DNA from: Gliomastix tumulicola
Taxonomy: Eukaryota; Ascomycota; Sordariomycetes; Hypocreales; Bionectriaceae
Direction: 5' to 3'
Assembly (NCBI GenBank): GCA_001599755.1
Contig: BCHX01000003.1
Coordinates: 4,735,782-4,799,781, forward strand
DNA length: 64,000 nt
Under the pieces are notes generated by a model. It saw nothing but the letters and a program-made list of their open reading frames with translations. It was not told the origin of the DNA and did no database searches. The translations under genes were made by a program, and so were the position numbers. Below are positions 42,795 to 53,818 of this stretch, in pieces. The number at the start of each line of letters is the position of its first letter. The first letter of the stretch is position 1.

Positions 42795-45026
42795 ATGGTG
42801 TCAGACGGCTCCGGCTCATCGGACGATTATATCAGGGCCACCGCGGCCGGCGACGACAAGCCAGCTTTCCGCACGGCGTCCCGCGAGGCCAGAGATGCAG
42901 AGACTGCAGAGACGACGACCAAGGAGGACAGTGCCGATGGCGCGGCCGACGATGCAGCCCCGGCGCCCGAGTATCTGTACGGCTTCAAGCTGTTCTCCGT
43001 CATGTGCGGCATGGTCATCGTGATGCTGCTGGCCATGATCGACATCACCATCCTCAGTACCGTAGGTCTGCTCTCAGATGCAAGTAATGACGGGGGAGCA
43101 CTAGCTGAGTAGAGTGTCTGCAGGCCATCCCCCAGATCACGAGCGACTTCCACCGCCTGGAAGATGTCGGGTGGTACGTCGGTGCGTACCAGCTCGCCAG
43201 CGCCACCATCCAGCCCCTGACTGGCAAGCTTTACACGTACTTCAGCACCAAGGTGGGAAACCCTAACCCTGCGATACGTGGCTTATACAGACTGACGTGG
43301 TGCGACTAGTGGACGTACCTCCTCTGCTTCGCCGTCTTCGAGCTGGGGTCCTTGATCTGCGGTGTCGCGCAGTCGTCTACTATGCTCATTATCGGGCGAG
43401 CTGTTGCCGGCATGGGGTCTTCGGGACTCATCAACGGGACGTTGACGGTCCTCGCTGGTTCCATTGTCCCTGAGAAGCGGCCATGTATGTATCGTATCGT
43501 GCCTCACCCAATGTGTGATCAGTGCTGACGATGACCAGTATACAACGGTCTTGCCTTTGGCCGTGAGTGCACATCCATACCAGTCTCGTTTGTCCACATG
43601 TCCTGACCTCTCACAGTCAGCCAAATCGGTATCGTCGTCGGCCCTATCCTCGGCGGTGTCTTTACCGAATACTCGACCTGGCGATGGTGTACGTACCCCT
43701 CCCCCCCCTCCTCCTTCTCTCATATCCCAACTCACACGTACTCCCAGGCTTCTTCCTCAACCTCCCGCTCGGCGCCGTCGCCGCCGTCCTCGTCGTCTTC
43801 GCCCCGATCCGCGACCAGATGCCCAAGCCCCCCGTCACCAAGACCTACCTCCGCAGCCTCGTGCCCCGGATCGACATGACCGGCTTCGCCCTCTTCGCGC
43901 CCGCCTCCATCATGTTCCTCCTCGCCCTGCAGTTTGGCCCGGAGCACGGCTGGTCCTCGAGCGAGGTCATCGGCCTCTTCTGCGGCGCGGGCGTCACCAT
44001 CCTCGTCTTCCTCGCGTGGGAGTGGCGCGTCGGCAAGGAGGCCATGATCCCGCTCGGGATCGCGACGCAGCGCGTCATGTGGACGAGTGCGCTGTACATG
44101 GCGTGTCTGATGTCGTCCAACATCCTGGCGGGGACCTTCTTCCCCATCTACTTCCAGTCTGTGAGGGGCCTGTCGCCGGTGATGAGCGGTGTGTATTTCA
44201 TGCCTGCTATTGGGACGCAGATTGTGGCTGTCGTTCTGTCTGGTGCTTTCAGTAAGTGGACTTGACTTCGACTTGGCTCCAACTTGACTTGGGAATGAAT
44301 AGTTAGGGCTAACGGTGAACGTGTGTACTGTACAGTGGTCAAGCTGCGATACTACATCCCGTGGGCCATCGTCTCGGGCGTCTTCATCGCCATCGGCGCA
44401 GGCCTCATCTCGACCTGGGACGCCCACTCCAACCTCGGCGAGGTCTTTGGCTACCAGATCATCCTCGCCATCCGCGGTCTCGGCATGCAAGTGGTAAGCA
44501 TCTCACCTCACTCCCCTTCCCTCTCTCGAATGTGCCGCCTCTAACACCCTCCCAGGGCATCATCGCCCTCCAAAACCACTTCGGCGGCGCCGACATCGCC
44601 ATCGCCAACGCCATCCTCATCTTCTGCCAGAACTTCTTCGCCGCCGTCGCCGTCACCATCGGCAACACCATCTTCCAGGAAGGTCTCGTCGCCGAGATCA
44701 ACGCCCACGTCCCCGGTGTCGACTCGGACGCCGCCATCGCGGCCGGTGGCAGCGCCGACGCCGTGCGTGCCATTGCGCCCCCGGGCAGTCCGCAGCTCAA
44801 GGGCCTGCTGGAGGCGTACTCGGTCGGCGTGAGACATGTGTCGTATCTGCTGCTGGCGATGGGTGTGGCGGCGGCTGTGTCGAGCTTCGGCATGGGCTGG
44901 GTGGATTTGAGGACGACCAAGACGAAGAAGGTGGCGGAGGAAGTGACAAAGAGTAAGTCTGAGGGCGAGGGCGAGAAGAAGGAAGGGGAGGAGCCGGAGA
45001 AGGCGAAGGAGAAAGAAGAGGTATAA
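42795..45026 (+). CDS. MFS transporter, DHA2 (14-TM) drug/toxin efflux type
   Basis: Eight exons (42795-43061, 43124-43252, 43310-43484, 43539-43562, 43617-43688, 43748-44251, 44336-44493, 44556-45026) give 599 residues, including a 24-nt micro-exon. An acidic cytosolic N-terminus is followed by TM1 with motif D1 'MIDITILSTAIPQI' (across junction 1). Antiporter motif C is 'GIVVGPILGGVF', followed by 'WRWCFFLNLPLGAV', the DHA2 hallmark that spans junction 5. Later segments include 'LPLGIATQRV' and 'FQSVRGLSPVMSGVYFMP'. The tail is Lys/Glu-rich. Relatives export self-made toxins and azoles. It is transcribed in the same direction as the neighbouring Zn2Cys6 gene. Confidence 0.93.
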
Positions 45027-45294
45027 GGCAGGCGTGGCGTGGCGTGCAGGGCGACTTGTACGATTTTGGTGAATCCATCACAACTCATTTTAATAGACTT
45101 AGACTCCAATATTCCATTCAATACTGAGGTTTCTGGTGTGTTTCATCTCTGGGTGATGTCTAAAACCGGCCGGCCGATCCAGTACCATGTCCAATATCCC
45201 GATCAAGATGTAAAAGGCATCCAAAACCAATCGCTCCAACAAGGCGAAGTCCAACACAGTGACCAAGCAAGCAAACCAATAGAAATCCTAAATC

Positions 45295-45966
45295 TCAACC
45301 CGCCATGACGCTCCGTCCGCCATCCTGCGTGACGCGCTTCCGGACACGAAGCTTCAAGACACCGTGTCCCAGACGGACGGGCACCTTCTGTCCTCCCTCC
45401 TTCTTCACGCCAGTGATGGCGTTGGGCGCAAACACGAGCGCCTCACCGGTGGCCAGGCTGACGACGCCCTCAAACAGCTTCTTGGAGCTCGGGAAGGCGA
45501 TGGGCTGGACACCATCTGCAAGGCGCGGATCCTCCGTCTCATCATCCTCTTTATCGGACACATCGGCGTCGACAGCCATGGAGGCACCGGCCAGATGTTT
45601 GACGAGGGCCTGATGCCAAGCAGGGGACGTGAACCGGTGAACGACAGTGATGGAGCACAGGTCGAGGAGCGCCGTGCTGATGGTGGGCTCCTGCGTGGAG
45701 ATGATGACGCGGGCGCCGAGGTGACGCTGGAGACGGATCGTTTTGAGGAGACCGTCCGTCAGGCTGCGACACTCGCCGCTGTCCGTCATGAACTGGTGCG
45801 CCTCGTCGAGGGCTGCGAAGCGGCCGATGCTGCTCTTCTTCTCGAGGAAGAGGGAGAGGCAGATGTTGAAGAGCGAGCAGGCCATCTCGGCGGTGACGCA
45901 CGGGCAGGACAGGTCGACTATTGTCAGTTGGCCGGGCTAGATGAACAATTAGCTTATGCACTGCCC

Positions 45967-46001
<35 letters not shown>

Positions 46002-47229
46002 GTGCAACAATGGACGGGATGGAGAATGCCGGTAAAGTGAACAAAAAGGCACAGAGAAGGCACAGACCTTAGGAGTCCAGTCATTTCCAAGAACGGGTCC
46101 CTTCTTGACCTTCTCCTCCTTCACCTGGAATCCCTTGCCCTTCTTGCCCTTGGCAAAGATGTTGAGCGCCTTGGCCTGCCGCTCGACCATGAAGGACTCG
46201 AGCGTCTCCAGTCTCTGCTGCAGCGGCGCGAGCTGCGCGTCCGTCAGGGCCGCCTCCTTGACCCGGGCTTTGAAGGCGCGGTAGTTGAACGGGAGGCCGG
46301 TGTCCTGCTGCTCCTCGCGCAGCTCGCGGAGGATGCGCTCGATGACGGACATGTAGAGGGGGAGGGAGCTGCCGTTGCCTTGGAGCTTGTTGACGCCCAT
46401 CAGAGTGTTCATTCGCTCGGTGTTGAGGTCGGACTCGTTGATGCGGAGGGCTTCGACCTTGACGTTCGGGAGATCGCGGTAGATGCGCTGGGCACAACAG
46501 TCAGTGGCAGAATTAGCAGAGCGATCTAGACATGACACTCACCTTGATGTTCGAGATGTTCGTGCGCGAGCACAGAATGCGGACCGAGATGTCCGGGTTC
46601 GACGACAGATAGCTCGCCTCGCAGGGAGAACCCGAGAACTCGGACGTCAGACTATCATAGTAGAAGACGATACCTGTGAGGGGACGAGGCAGCTGGTTGG
46701 TCACCGACTCCACGAGGTAGTTCTCCAGAAACACGCTCAGCGTGTGCGACTTGCCCGAGCCCTGGCTGCCGCAGATGAAGACGCTCAGCGGGGCGGCGAC
46801 GTTGCAGAAGACGCGAGGGTCGCGCTTGAGCGTGTAGCTGTAGGTCTTCATCGCGTCCAGGCCGTGGACGTCGGCGCCGAGGAAGCCCCATTGGGTGAAG
46901 GCGTTGTTGTTCGCATCGTTGGCAGCGCGGACGGCTTCGATGAAGAGAGGCGCCGTGGTGACTTCGTGATTGGCGTTTCCGGTGTCTGACTTGATGTTGA
47001 CGAGCTTCAGATGCGCGGCGAGGGTCTCGTCAATGATGGATGACGCGTCGGTTGAGGTCGAGGTCGAGGTATCGTGGCTGGGCTCATCGCCACTGACGGG
47101 GGACGTGGAGGAGTGTTCGTCGGATGAGGAGGACTCGCTATCGTCAGTGAGTCCGCGAAGATCCTGAGATCTGACGTCTCTAACCGCCTCTTTCGCGCTT
47201 CGGCGCTGGGGAGCAAAGTTGTCCGACAT
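45295..47229 (-). CDS. HerA/FtsK-superfamily P-loop ATPase
   Basis: Three exons (47229-46543, 46487-46068, 45936-45295) give 582 residues. The N-terminus (about 100 residues) is Ser/Asp-rich and probably disordered. Walker A 'ICGSQGSGKSHTLSVFLENYL' lies near residues 155-170. A helical insert follows ('MGVNKLQGNG', then a coiled region with 'QQRLETLESFMVERQAK'). Walker B 'RFAALDEAHQFM' (D413, E414) and the sensor-like 'ARVIISTQEPTISTALLDLCSITVVHRF' close the ATPase core. The DEAHQF box and the 'STQEP' strand are those of HerA/VirB4/FtsK pumps, which use ATP to move or unwind DNA or drive secretion. In eukaryotes the family is rare outside fungi and its role is unknown. Intron 2 (131 nt) contains an A28 run. 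Confidence 0.82.
45970..45997. repeat. A28 homopolymer inside intron 2 of the HerA-like gene
   Basis: 28 consecutive A on the + strand, poly-U in the transcript, lying about 35-60 nt upstream of the 3' acceptor and acting as an exaggerated polypyrimidine tract. Confidence 0.9.
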
Positions 47230-48537
47230 AGTGGCAGATTGAGAGAAAGGGCGAAGAGACGAGATGGTATCGAGATAGGTGTGGGGGAGAGTGAGCGACC
47301 GTTCGTCAGAAGATGAGGGAACCGTGTGTGAGGCCAAAGCGCCAGTGATCTCGGAGCAGCACCCAGTCTGCAAAAGTCAAGGCAGATGAAGGGAGCGATG
47401 CACGAGCGATGCTGAGCAGAGCGAAGTCGAGTTTCGTGGTGGGTAGCCAAGGTCGAGCAAAGGTAAGGAAGGGGAGATCTAAGAAAGAAAAACCTGGTAG
47501 GGAAAATCCCAAGAACGGGCCGCAGCTCTGAAGGCTTAGCAAGGTGAAAAAAAGTTGGCGAAATGCTGTTTGTGGGAGAGGCGACTTTGGCGGGGTGAAA
47601 ATATGCACGCACCCGCGATTTGGCGCGTCGTGACGAAGCCAAGGTGTGATTGTTTGCGCTCAGGTGCTGGTTAGCGGCTCACACCGAATGTGCCTGAAAT
47701 CGGTGGCATAAAGCAGCGGATGATGATGCTGTGAATTTCGGGAGGACCAAAACGAAAGGGGGCCTCTCAGGCCGGGACGGCGCTGAACCGGGCTGCAACA
47801 CAGACGGGCTACTTCTCCCGGGCTGACATTCACGCTTCGAAGGCAAAGATTACGAAGGCAGAAGTTCGAAGCGAGTTTCCGATCAAACCGATTTGCTCGA
47901 TTCTCGTGTACGAACACTTGTCGTATCTAGAATCCGAGAGACGTTGCCTCTTCCCCCCCACGCAGCCCCCAGCTTCTCTCCAAGACCCGACGTCATCCAC
48001 AGCAGCCTCCAGGTTTTCTCCCTGGGCCAGCGACGTGTCACCTCACTTCTAGCAGATCATCTTGCTGGCTCATACGATGGGTGCCACAGCGTAACAAGAC
48101 TCTTTCGATGAGTTCCATGGCCTGCGGCACCTCTCCCTTGGCCTGCCACGGCATCCATATCTACCCTGACACCACTTTCCAGCTTTGTCCTTTCGGACGG
48201 AGGATCAATCCTTCGTGACATATCTCTTTGCCTAGCCATACTCGATACATAATAGGTGGCTAACTAGAACAAGGCGAAGCGAAGTGTGATTGCTGGGCCC
48301 TTTGTGTATGTGAACAACGACTGAGCTCAGTATGGTCTTATAGTTAATCTAGCTTTGTCAACGGCGCATGCCCAACATAGGTAGCTCCTACATAAATTCC
48401 CTACTCGACTGCCAAACGTTCGTGAATGTGTCTTTATCTTTCGTTTAACCCACCAGCACTGATCAAACACCATCTTGATATTACGACTCAGCTCACCGGT
48501 ACCAGCTTCTCGCCTTTTCAAGCATCACGTGGCCCCC
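47230..48537. promoter_or_regulatory. Divergent intergenic region, 1.3 kb
   Basis: It lies between the HerA-like ATPase and the F-box-like gene. No third gene is supported. The frame upstream of 47229 stays open for 48 codons, but the sequence there is promoter-like (CT-rich on the minus strand). Confidence 0.4.
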
Positions 48538-50345
48538 ATGTCGTGGAACGAACTCAGCCCCGAGCTCCGGCGTTTCGTCTGGTCCTCCGTGGCGGACGAG
48601 ACCGTCAATGCCACTCCTGGGGGCGAGATCAGCCGCCCGTGGGGTCGGAACCGCTCAGACCTTGCGTGCTGCGCGCTGGTCAATTCCGAATGGCGGGACT
48701 TTTTCGAGAAGGCTCTATTTCGAAACCTCTTCCTCACGCAGGACACGTTTCAGTGTCTGCATCTAATCACACCACGCCAGGAGAGGATGGTGCGGTATAT
48801 CTGGCTGAGGATTGAGATCCGCAAGGACGGTTATGTGGCCGCTCAAGGGTTGGGCATCAACATGCAAGCTGGCCTAGACATCCTGAAGTTCTTGCGCCTC
48901 CTTAGCTACTGGACACCCGGCGAGCTGGGGACTACGGATGGATTGACGGTCGAGATCTCGTTTTACTCGCCGGACGACGGCTATCGATGGTTTTGGAACG
49001 ATCTCTTCCTCGACTCGAGCCCGTTCACGGCCGATGTCGACCCGGGCGGCAGGCGGCCGCTTTTGACCAACACAACCTATGGTATAGTCAATGGAAGGAG
49101 GTGTGCGCCGCTGCACGTGGACGACCTGACGGCTCTGTTCTACGGCCCTGTCACTCTCCCTGTGCAATACAACCAGCCAACCATGCCCCCTGTGTACAAC
49201 TCTCTCCTCACTCGTCTTTCCGTCAACTCCGCTCCCACCTTATCTACCTCCTGCCAACCTCTCATCATCATTCCACCCGTCACTGGCTCGGAACCAGTCG
49301 GCGACGCTGCTGTTGTGACTCGACTTGTCCTTAGACGCCAGACTCGGCGCCACATAGAATGGCCGCTCGTACGGGCCATCTTATCCGCCTTGCCCGAGCT
49401 CAAGTCTATGACATTCGAGCAGTGGCGCGAGTGGAGGGAGTTTGACGGACACGACGAGAGTCAGTACCTAGCTTCTCTTCCCAAAAACCTACTAGACAAT
49501 GTGTATGTATGTATGTATGTATGCAATGCTAACTCCTCCGTGTGTCAGGATTCTACCACCTTCTCGGTTGTATGGGGGATCGAATGCAGGATCTGCAGAT
49601 CTTTGAAGATTTCAACGAAGAATACGATCAAATCATCATGCACCATATCGTGTCGACGGAGTATCTGGGCCACCCGCTTCACTTCCGCCAGCACTCCCCG
49701 GAGCTCAGCGAGATGCTGGTGAGGTGGAGCTCGACGTGTCGACGGCTGGCGGCGTCGTACATGGTAGACGCCTTCTACTTCTTCCGTCTCGCGGGCGTCG
49801 ACAAGACGCTGCGCTGGGAGGAGCTCGCGTCGCTGCAGCTGACGTCCCACACGCACGGCATGCGATTTGTAGAGCGAGAGGAGAACCAGAGGGAGAACGA
49901 GACCAACGACACGCTGCGCCTCGCGGGGAGCGCGGCACTGCGCATGCCGCGGCTCAAGAAGCTCGACATCTGGTTCGCGCAGCGCGCGAATGTCTTCTGC
50001 TTCTCGTACCGGCTGAGCGAGACCGCCGCGTCGATCCAGTGGAGAGGCACCTGGGACTTGCCCCTCAGCGAGCATGTTGTCGATGCGTGGTCGCACGTCG
50101 CGCATCTCGCTTCGGAGGGGAGGCATACGCTGAGTGTAATCCCGACCGAGTTGATCGATCTGGACGCCGTTAACTCCCATGCCACGGGCATCGAGATGCT
50201 GGGGCTCGGGGAGGACGTGCTGCATCCCGTGTCACTCCAGCAGATGCGTCACGAGACCGACCGGTATTTCTTCGGTTGGGGACCTACTCCGGAGCTCCTG
50301 GAAGAGAGGGAAGAGCAGCGTCGGGTCGCGGCTCTGCTCGTGTAG
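48538..50345 (+). CDS. F-box-like protein, 572 aa
   Basis: Two exons, 48538-49459 and 49549-50345, separated by an 89-nt intron with a GTCAGT donor and GCTAAC branch site. The N-terminus 'MSWNELSPELRRFVWSSVADE' followed by 'LACCALVNSEWRDFFEKALFRNLFL' is the F-box-like start of a large fungal family, where it would recruit a substrate receptor to an SCF ubiquitin ligase. The rest resembles the long C-terminal region of those proteins ('FYHLLGCMGDRMQDLQIFEDF', 'MLGLGEDVL', and 'FFGWGPTPELLEEREEQRRVAALLV' at the end). The target is unknown. The intron contains a (GTAT)n repeat near 49504-49523. Confidence 0.72.
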
Positions 50346-50571
50346 CTGTAATGTCTCTATGGTGGCAGCGGGGCTTCTAGGGCTCAAGACGTGGCGGTGA
50401 TAAAAGACATCCTACTGGGCAGCTATGGTTGGTCTATCAGTTCATGCTGATTACATAGTGACAATACGGCTCATATTTCTCAGCTTATGTATTATTCTTG
50501 TGTGAACCTGGGGGGCTGCCCTTTCATCGCCCACCATCAGCAGTCGTGACTGGTCCTTGAGTCCCGCGAAT

Positions 50572-51435
50572 CTAGTCCAGATCGACCGGCGTGCAGCACA
50601 CGAGGGGATTGTCCCTAACTACACCCACCTTGAAATCCCTGTCCAGCTGCGCGTACCTCTCATCGCCAAGCATCACGCCAAAGTGCCAGATGCTGGGATA
50701 CCAGACCACAGCCGCCATCTCCCACCCGCCGGCGTCGTTCTTGTCGTCTTCCTTCGAGGACCAATCGGAGACGTCGAGGCCCATCGTCAGGGGTTGGGCC
50801 CCGGTGATGGGTCCGAGGATATTTACGAAGCCCTCGACGTACTTGAAGTACTGGGGCATCTGGCCGGGGAAGAAGGACTGGAGGTTGAACATGGCGATCG
50901 GGCCGGCTCCGGCGGGGGATGTGCCAAAGGTGCGGCTGAAGGTCTTGAAATCGATCTGCGAGTCGTTCCTGTCCTTGCCCATGGTGGGGGATTTGGTGTC
51001 GAGGGATAGGTTTAGATCGGTGAATGGCTCAGCGGCGTCGAGAGCGTCGTGATTATCGGCGGTCCAGCCAGTAGGAAGAGCTGGTCCACCCTTCGAGGCC
51101 AGTCGCTGATGCTTGCCGGGGAGCTCGGCGAGATAGTTGTCCGCGCCTTCGGCATTGATGGACCATTTATCGGACAGGAAGCCGCTGATGCTGGGAGCAA
51201 GATCACTGCTCACGGGGCCGGTAATTTTGACAACGATGAGATAGTCCCATTTCTTCAGCACCGTTCCTGGACCCGTGAGCGCGGCCACGGACAGACGCGG
51301 ATCGTGAACCCAATGGTGACATTGGCCGACCCAAAGGGGCTTCTGATCTTCCGGCAGGGCACGGAGGGCGGCGACGAAGGTCTCTGGGCTTGTTCCAGCC
51401 GCGAGAGAGACAAGATGATGCGTAATGGGAGCCAT
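50572..51435 (-). CDS. Fungal protein with probable dimeric alpha-beta-barrel (ferredoxin-like) repeats, 287 aa
   Basis: A single exon. I use the ATG at 51435 (MAPITHHLVSL), with a TATA box about 123 bp upstream. The sequence has two similar halves. Residues about 1-95 hold 'ITHHLVSLAAGTSPETFVAALRALP', 'WDYLIVVK' and a Ser/Pro turn. Residues about 165-285 hold 'PIAMFNLQSFFPGQMPQYFKYVEGF', 'WEMAAVVWYPSIWHFGVMLGDERYAQLDRDFK' and a closing strand 'PLVCCTPVDL'. This beta-alpha-beta rhythm with a 'W...YPS...F..ML.DE.Y...D' element is typical of DUF1330-, NIPSNAP- or ABM-like folds. No catalytic residues can be named. Confidence 0.65.
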   Translation of the reverse strand: MAPITHHLVSLAAGTSPETFVAALRALPEDQKPLWVGQCHHWVHDPRLSVAALTGPGTVLKKWDYLIVVKITGPVSSDLAPSISGFLSDKWSINAEGADNYLAELPGKHQRLASKGGPALPTGWTADNHDALDAAEPFTDLNLSLDTKSPTMGKDRNDSQIDFKTFSRTFGTSPAGAGPIAMFNLQSFFPGQMPQYFKYVEGFVNILGPITGAQPLTMGLDVSDWSSKEDDKNDAGGWEMAAVVWYPSIWHFGVMLGDERYAQLDRDFKVGVVRDNPLVCCTPVDLD

Positions 51436-51557
51436 TGTGTCTTGAAATTGTTTCTGGTGCGTGTTGTGATGCTTGCTGTGATGCGCTGTGATGCTTGTTC
51501 CGAGTGTGTTGGATCTAGCCTCTCCCTCCTCTTCTCCCACCAGCTCCCCCTCCACGC

Positions 51558-51563
51558 TTTATA
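51558..51563 (-). promoter_or_regulatory. TATA box of the 287-aa gene
   Basis: TATAAA on the minus strand in an otherwise C-rich region, about 123 bp upstream of the start codon. Confidence 0.5.
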
Positions 51564-53818
51564 CTTTCGTCCTTTGCTCGACTCGCATTGTAAAACCGGG
51601 CAGTGACTCAGGCCGAAGCTCAATTCAGATAACAATCCTGATCCCCCGGACTTTAGAGCTGTCGTCCGTCACGGTGGTCGTCGAGCCGTCACGGGAATTT
51701 GGTGCGTCCACGATGCTGACCGTGAATGCGGAGATGTGAGGGGCAGCCCAAATTCAAGTCCGCACCTCATCCCAGCATCATCGTGATGGACTGAGTAAGT
51801 CTGCGCCCGTCGAATTGGACTCTCCTTGCCCTCAAAGGCTCAATATGGGATGTCGAGATCGGTCGGTGTAGGTATGAAGGATCTCGCGATGGTAGAGAGG
51901 CACGTGATGCACACCTATTTCGCAGTGTGAGTCCGCGACAGGGATGTGTCATGGGCGCGCAGATGGCTATCGATCCACGAGCCTGCTTTCGACGATCAAA
52001 TGGTGCAATAGACGAGTATTGAGGATCGAGACTGGTTGGAAGATGGCTCGATGGTTCGATGGAATGTTGTCGCTAGATCGGGCCAAGATCATCACGGGGT
52101 CGTCCAGCGCAGAGTCCTGCGTGAAGGGGTCAGCATCATAGACACGTCAGGTTTACCACGAGAAATGCGCAATTGCGAGAGACTGACCTCACTGCTTCAC
52201 TCCCAAAAAGCATATGTGGACGTGCATCGCATTCTTGGATGGCTTGGAGCTCGTTGGCGGGAGCTCACGCTCGGACATCACCTCAAGAGCCAACAGAGGT
52301 GAGGAACGCCGCTGACGCATGTTTTTGGGCGTCGAGCGTTGGGACCGGAATCAGCAGTAAACCGACCCGACAAGAATCCACATTGGGAATGTCGAGAAAA
52401 TCGTGCTGACTGCCAGGCCAGGCATAAATGCATGAGTGGCTGCAGATGACCACTGGTCATCCGCCTGCGTTGGACCGAATGCAGGGCATGTCGCCACACA
52501 CTGTGCCTCTCAATAACGAGATACAGCTGCTAATTCCGCGGGTGGCGCTGGCTGCTCTCACTGGTCAGATGGATGGATGGAGGGATGGATGGAAGGGACT
52601 GATCCTCAGGTCAAATGAAAAAGACAACATCCCTTGATTGCCCAGCTCGACCAGTGACAAACAAGGGCCATGGCATATTGGCATCAAGTTGGCCAAATGG
52701 CGCCATCAGCCCAGGCGCAGGGAACAAGATGCCTTCTGGATCATATAAAAAAAAGTCCTCGATTCCAAATACAAGCGGCAGACACAAGCTATGCAGCTTC
52801 GATCTTCACATGCCTTTTGCAGTATCGTCCTCGCAGCCACTGTCGGACCACTCCGGATGCCGCCGGCCAGACCGCACGCACAGACTGCTGCTTTTTTTCA
52901 CGGGCATGAGACCTGGTTGTTTCTGCCTCACCGGAGAGGGTGCCCTTTGCAGGCCATGCTGGTGATGATCCGGAGATGTGATTGGCCCCAAGGACGATGA
53001 GCTCAGATCGCGTCATCGGCTTGATACCCCAAGCGGCAAGGAGAAATTTTCCCACCCCGGTCTCGACCCAGCTCGAGTGCGGCTCAGCTCTGTATTTGCC
53101 CGGACACTAGGACCACTGCTTCTGACTCCTGGGTCTCTTTTGCCTCGGGATGGAGGAAAGGGAGCAGGGCCCTTTTGTGATGGCGTCCTGGGTAGAGTCG
53201 GCTCTCGTTTCCGCCGATGGTGATAAGCTCATGGGTTCTCCCCCAAAGCAGGAGCTCGAACTGCGTGCCAAGGACCGCTTGCAGCAAAGGACCGACATTC
53301 GTGATTTGTCCCGCGATGGCATGATCCGCTTGGCAGCCACAAGCGCGGGAGGGAGAGAGGGAAGGGGCTGTTAGCTAGCTTCTGCCGTGAGGACTCTTCT
53401 AGTGGCGTTCTAGCACCGGCGGGAAGCCCACATGTGATGCGTCCACGCGAGATGGGATGGATCATGGATGGATCGTTTTTTCTCTCTGCGCCTTTCCACA
53501 TCCACCGGGGGGGGGGGACCGGTTTTGCCAACGCTTGAGCCACGGAGCTGGCTGCTCTGGAGCTGGGACTCTGACCGTCCATCTTGGCTACTTGTGCGAC
53601 CACATGCTGGGAACTAACGTTGTATCCACCTACCACGCGAGGTCGTGAATTTTCTGTTTCTCCTGGCCCTGCCTCGATCGTGGCTCTTGTTTAAGAGCGC
53701 GTCTGTCCCACGTCTGACCGCCCTTCCTTTGCTTTCTCTTGTTCCATCCTCCCAACCTTCACCACCGTCCTGGGTCACTCAAGCCTTCCCACCCACCTCC
53801 TACCACCTTCCTCCCACC
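51564..53818. other. Long intergenic region, about 2.3 kb
   Basis: No gene is supported on either strand. It contains a (GGAT)-type repeat at 52565-52592, a G12 run at 53507-53518, and a CT-rich stretch at 53740-53818 that is likely the promoter and 5' UTR of the permease. Its length suggests a regulated promoter. Confidence 0.4.
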
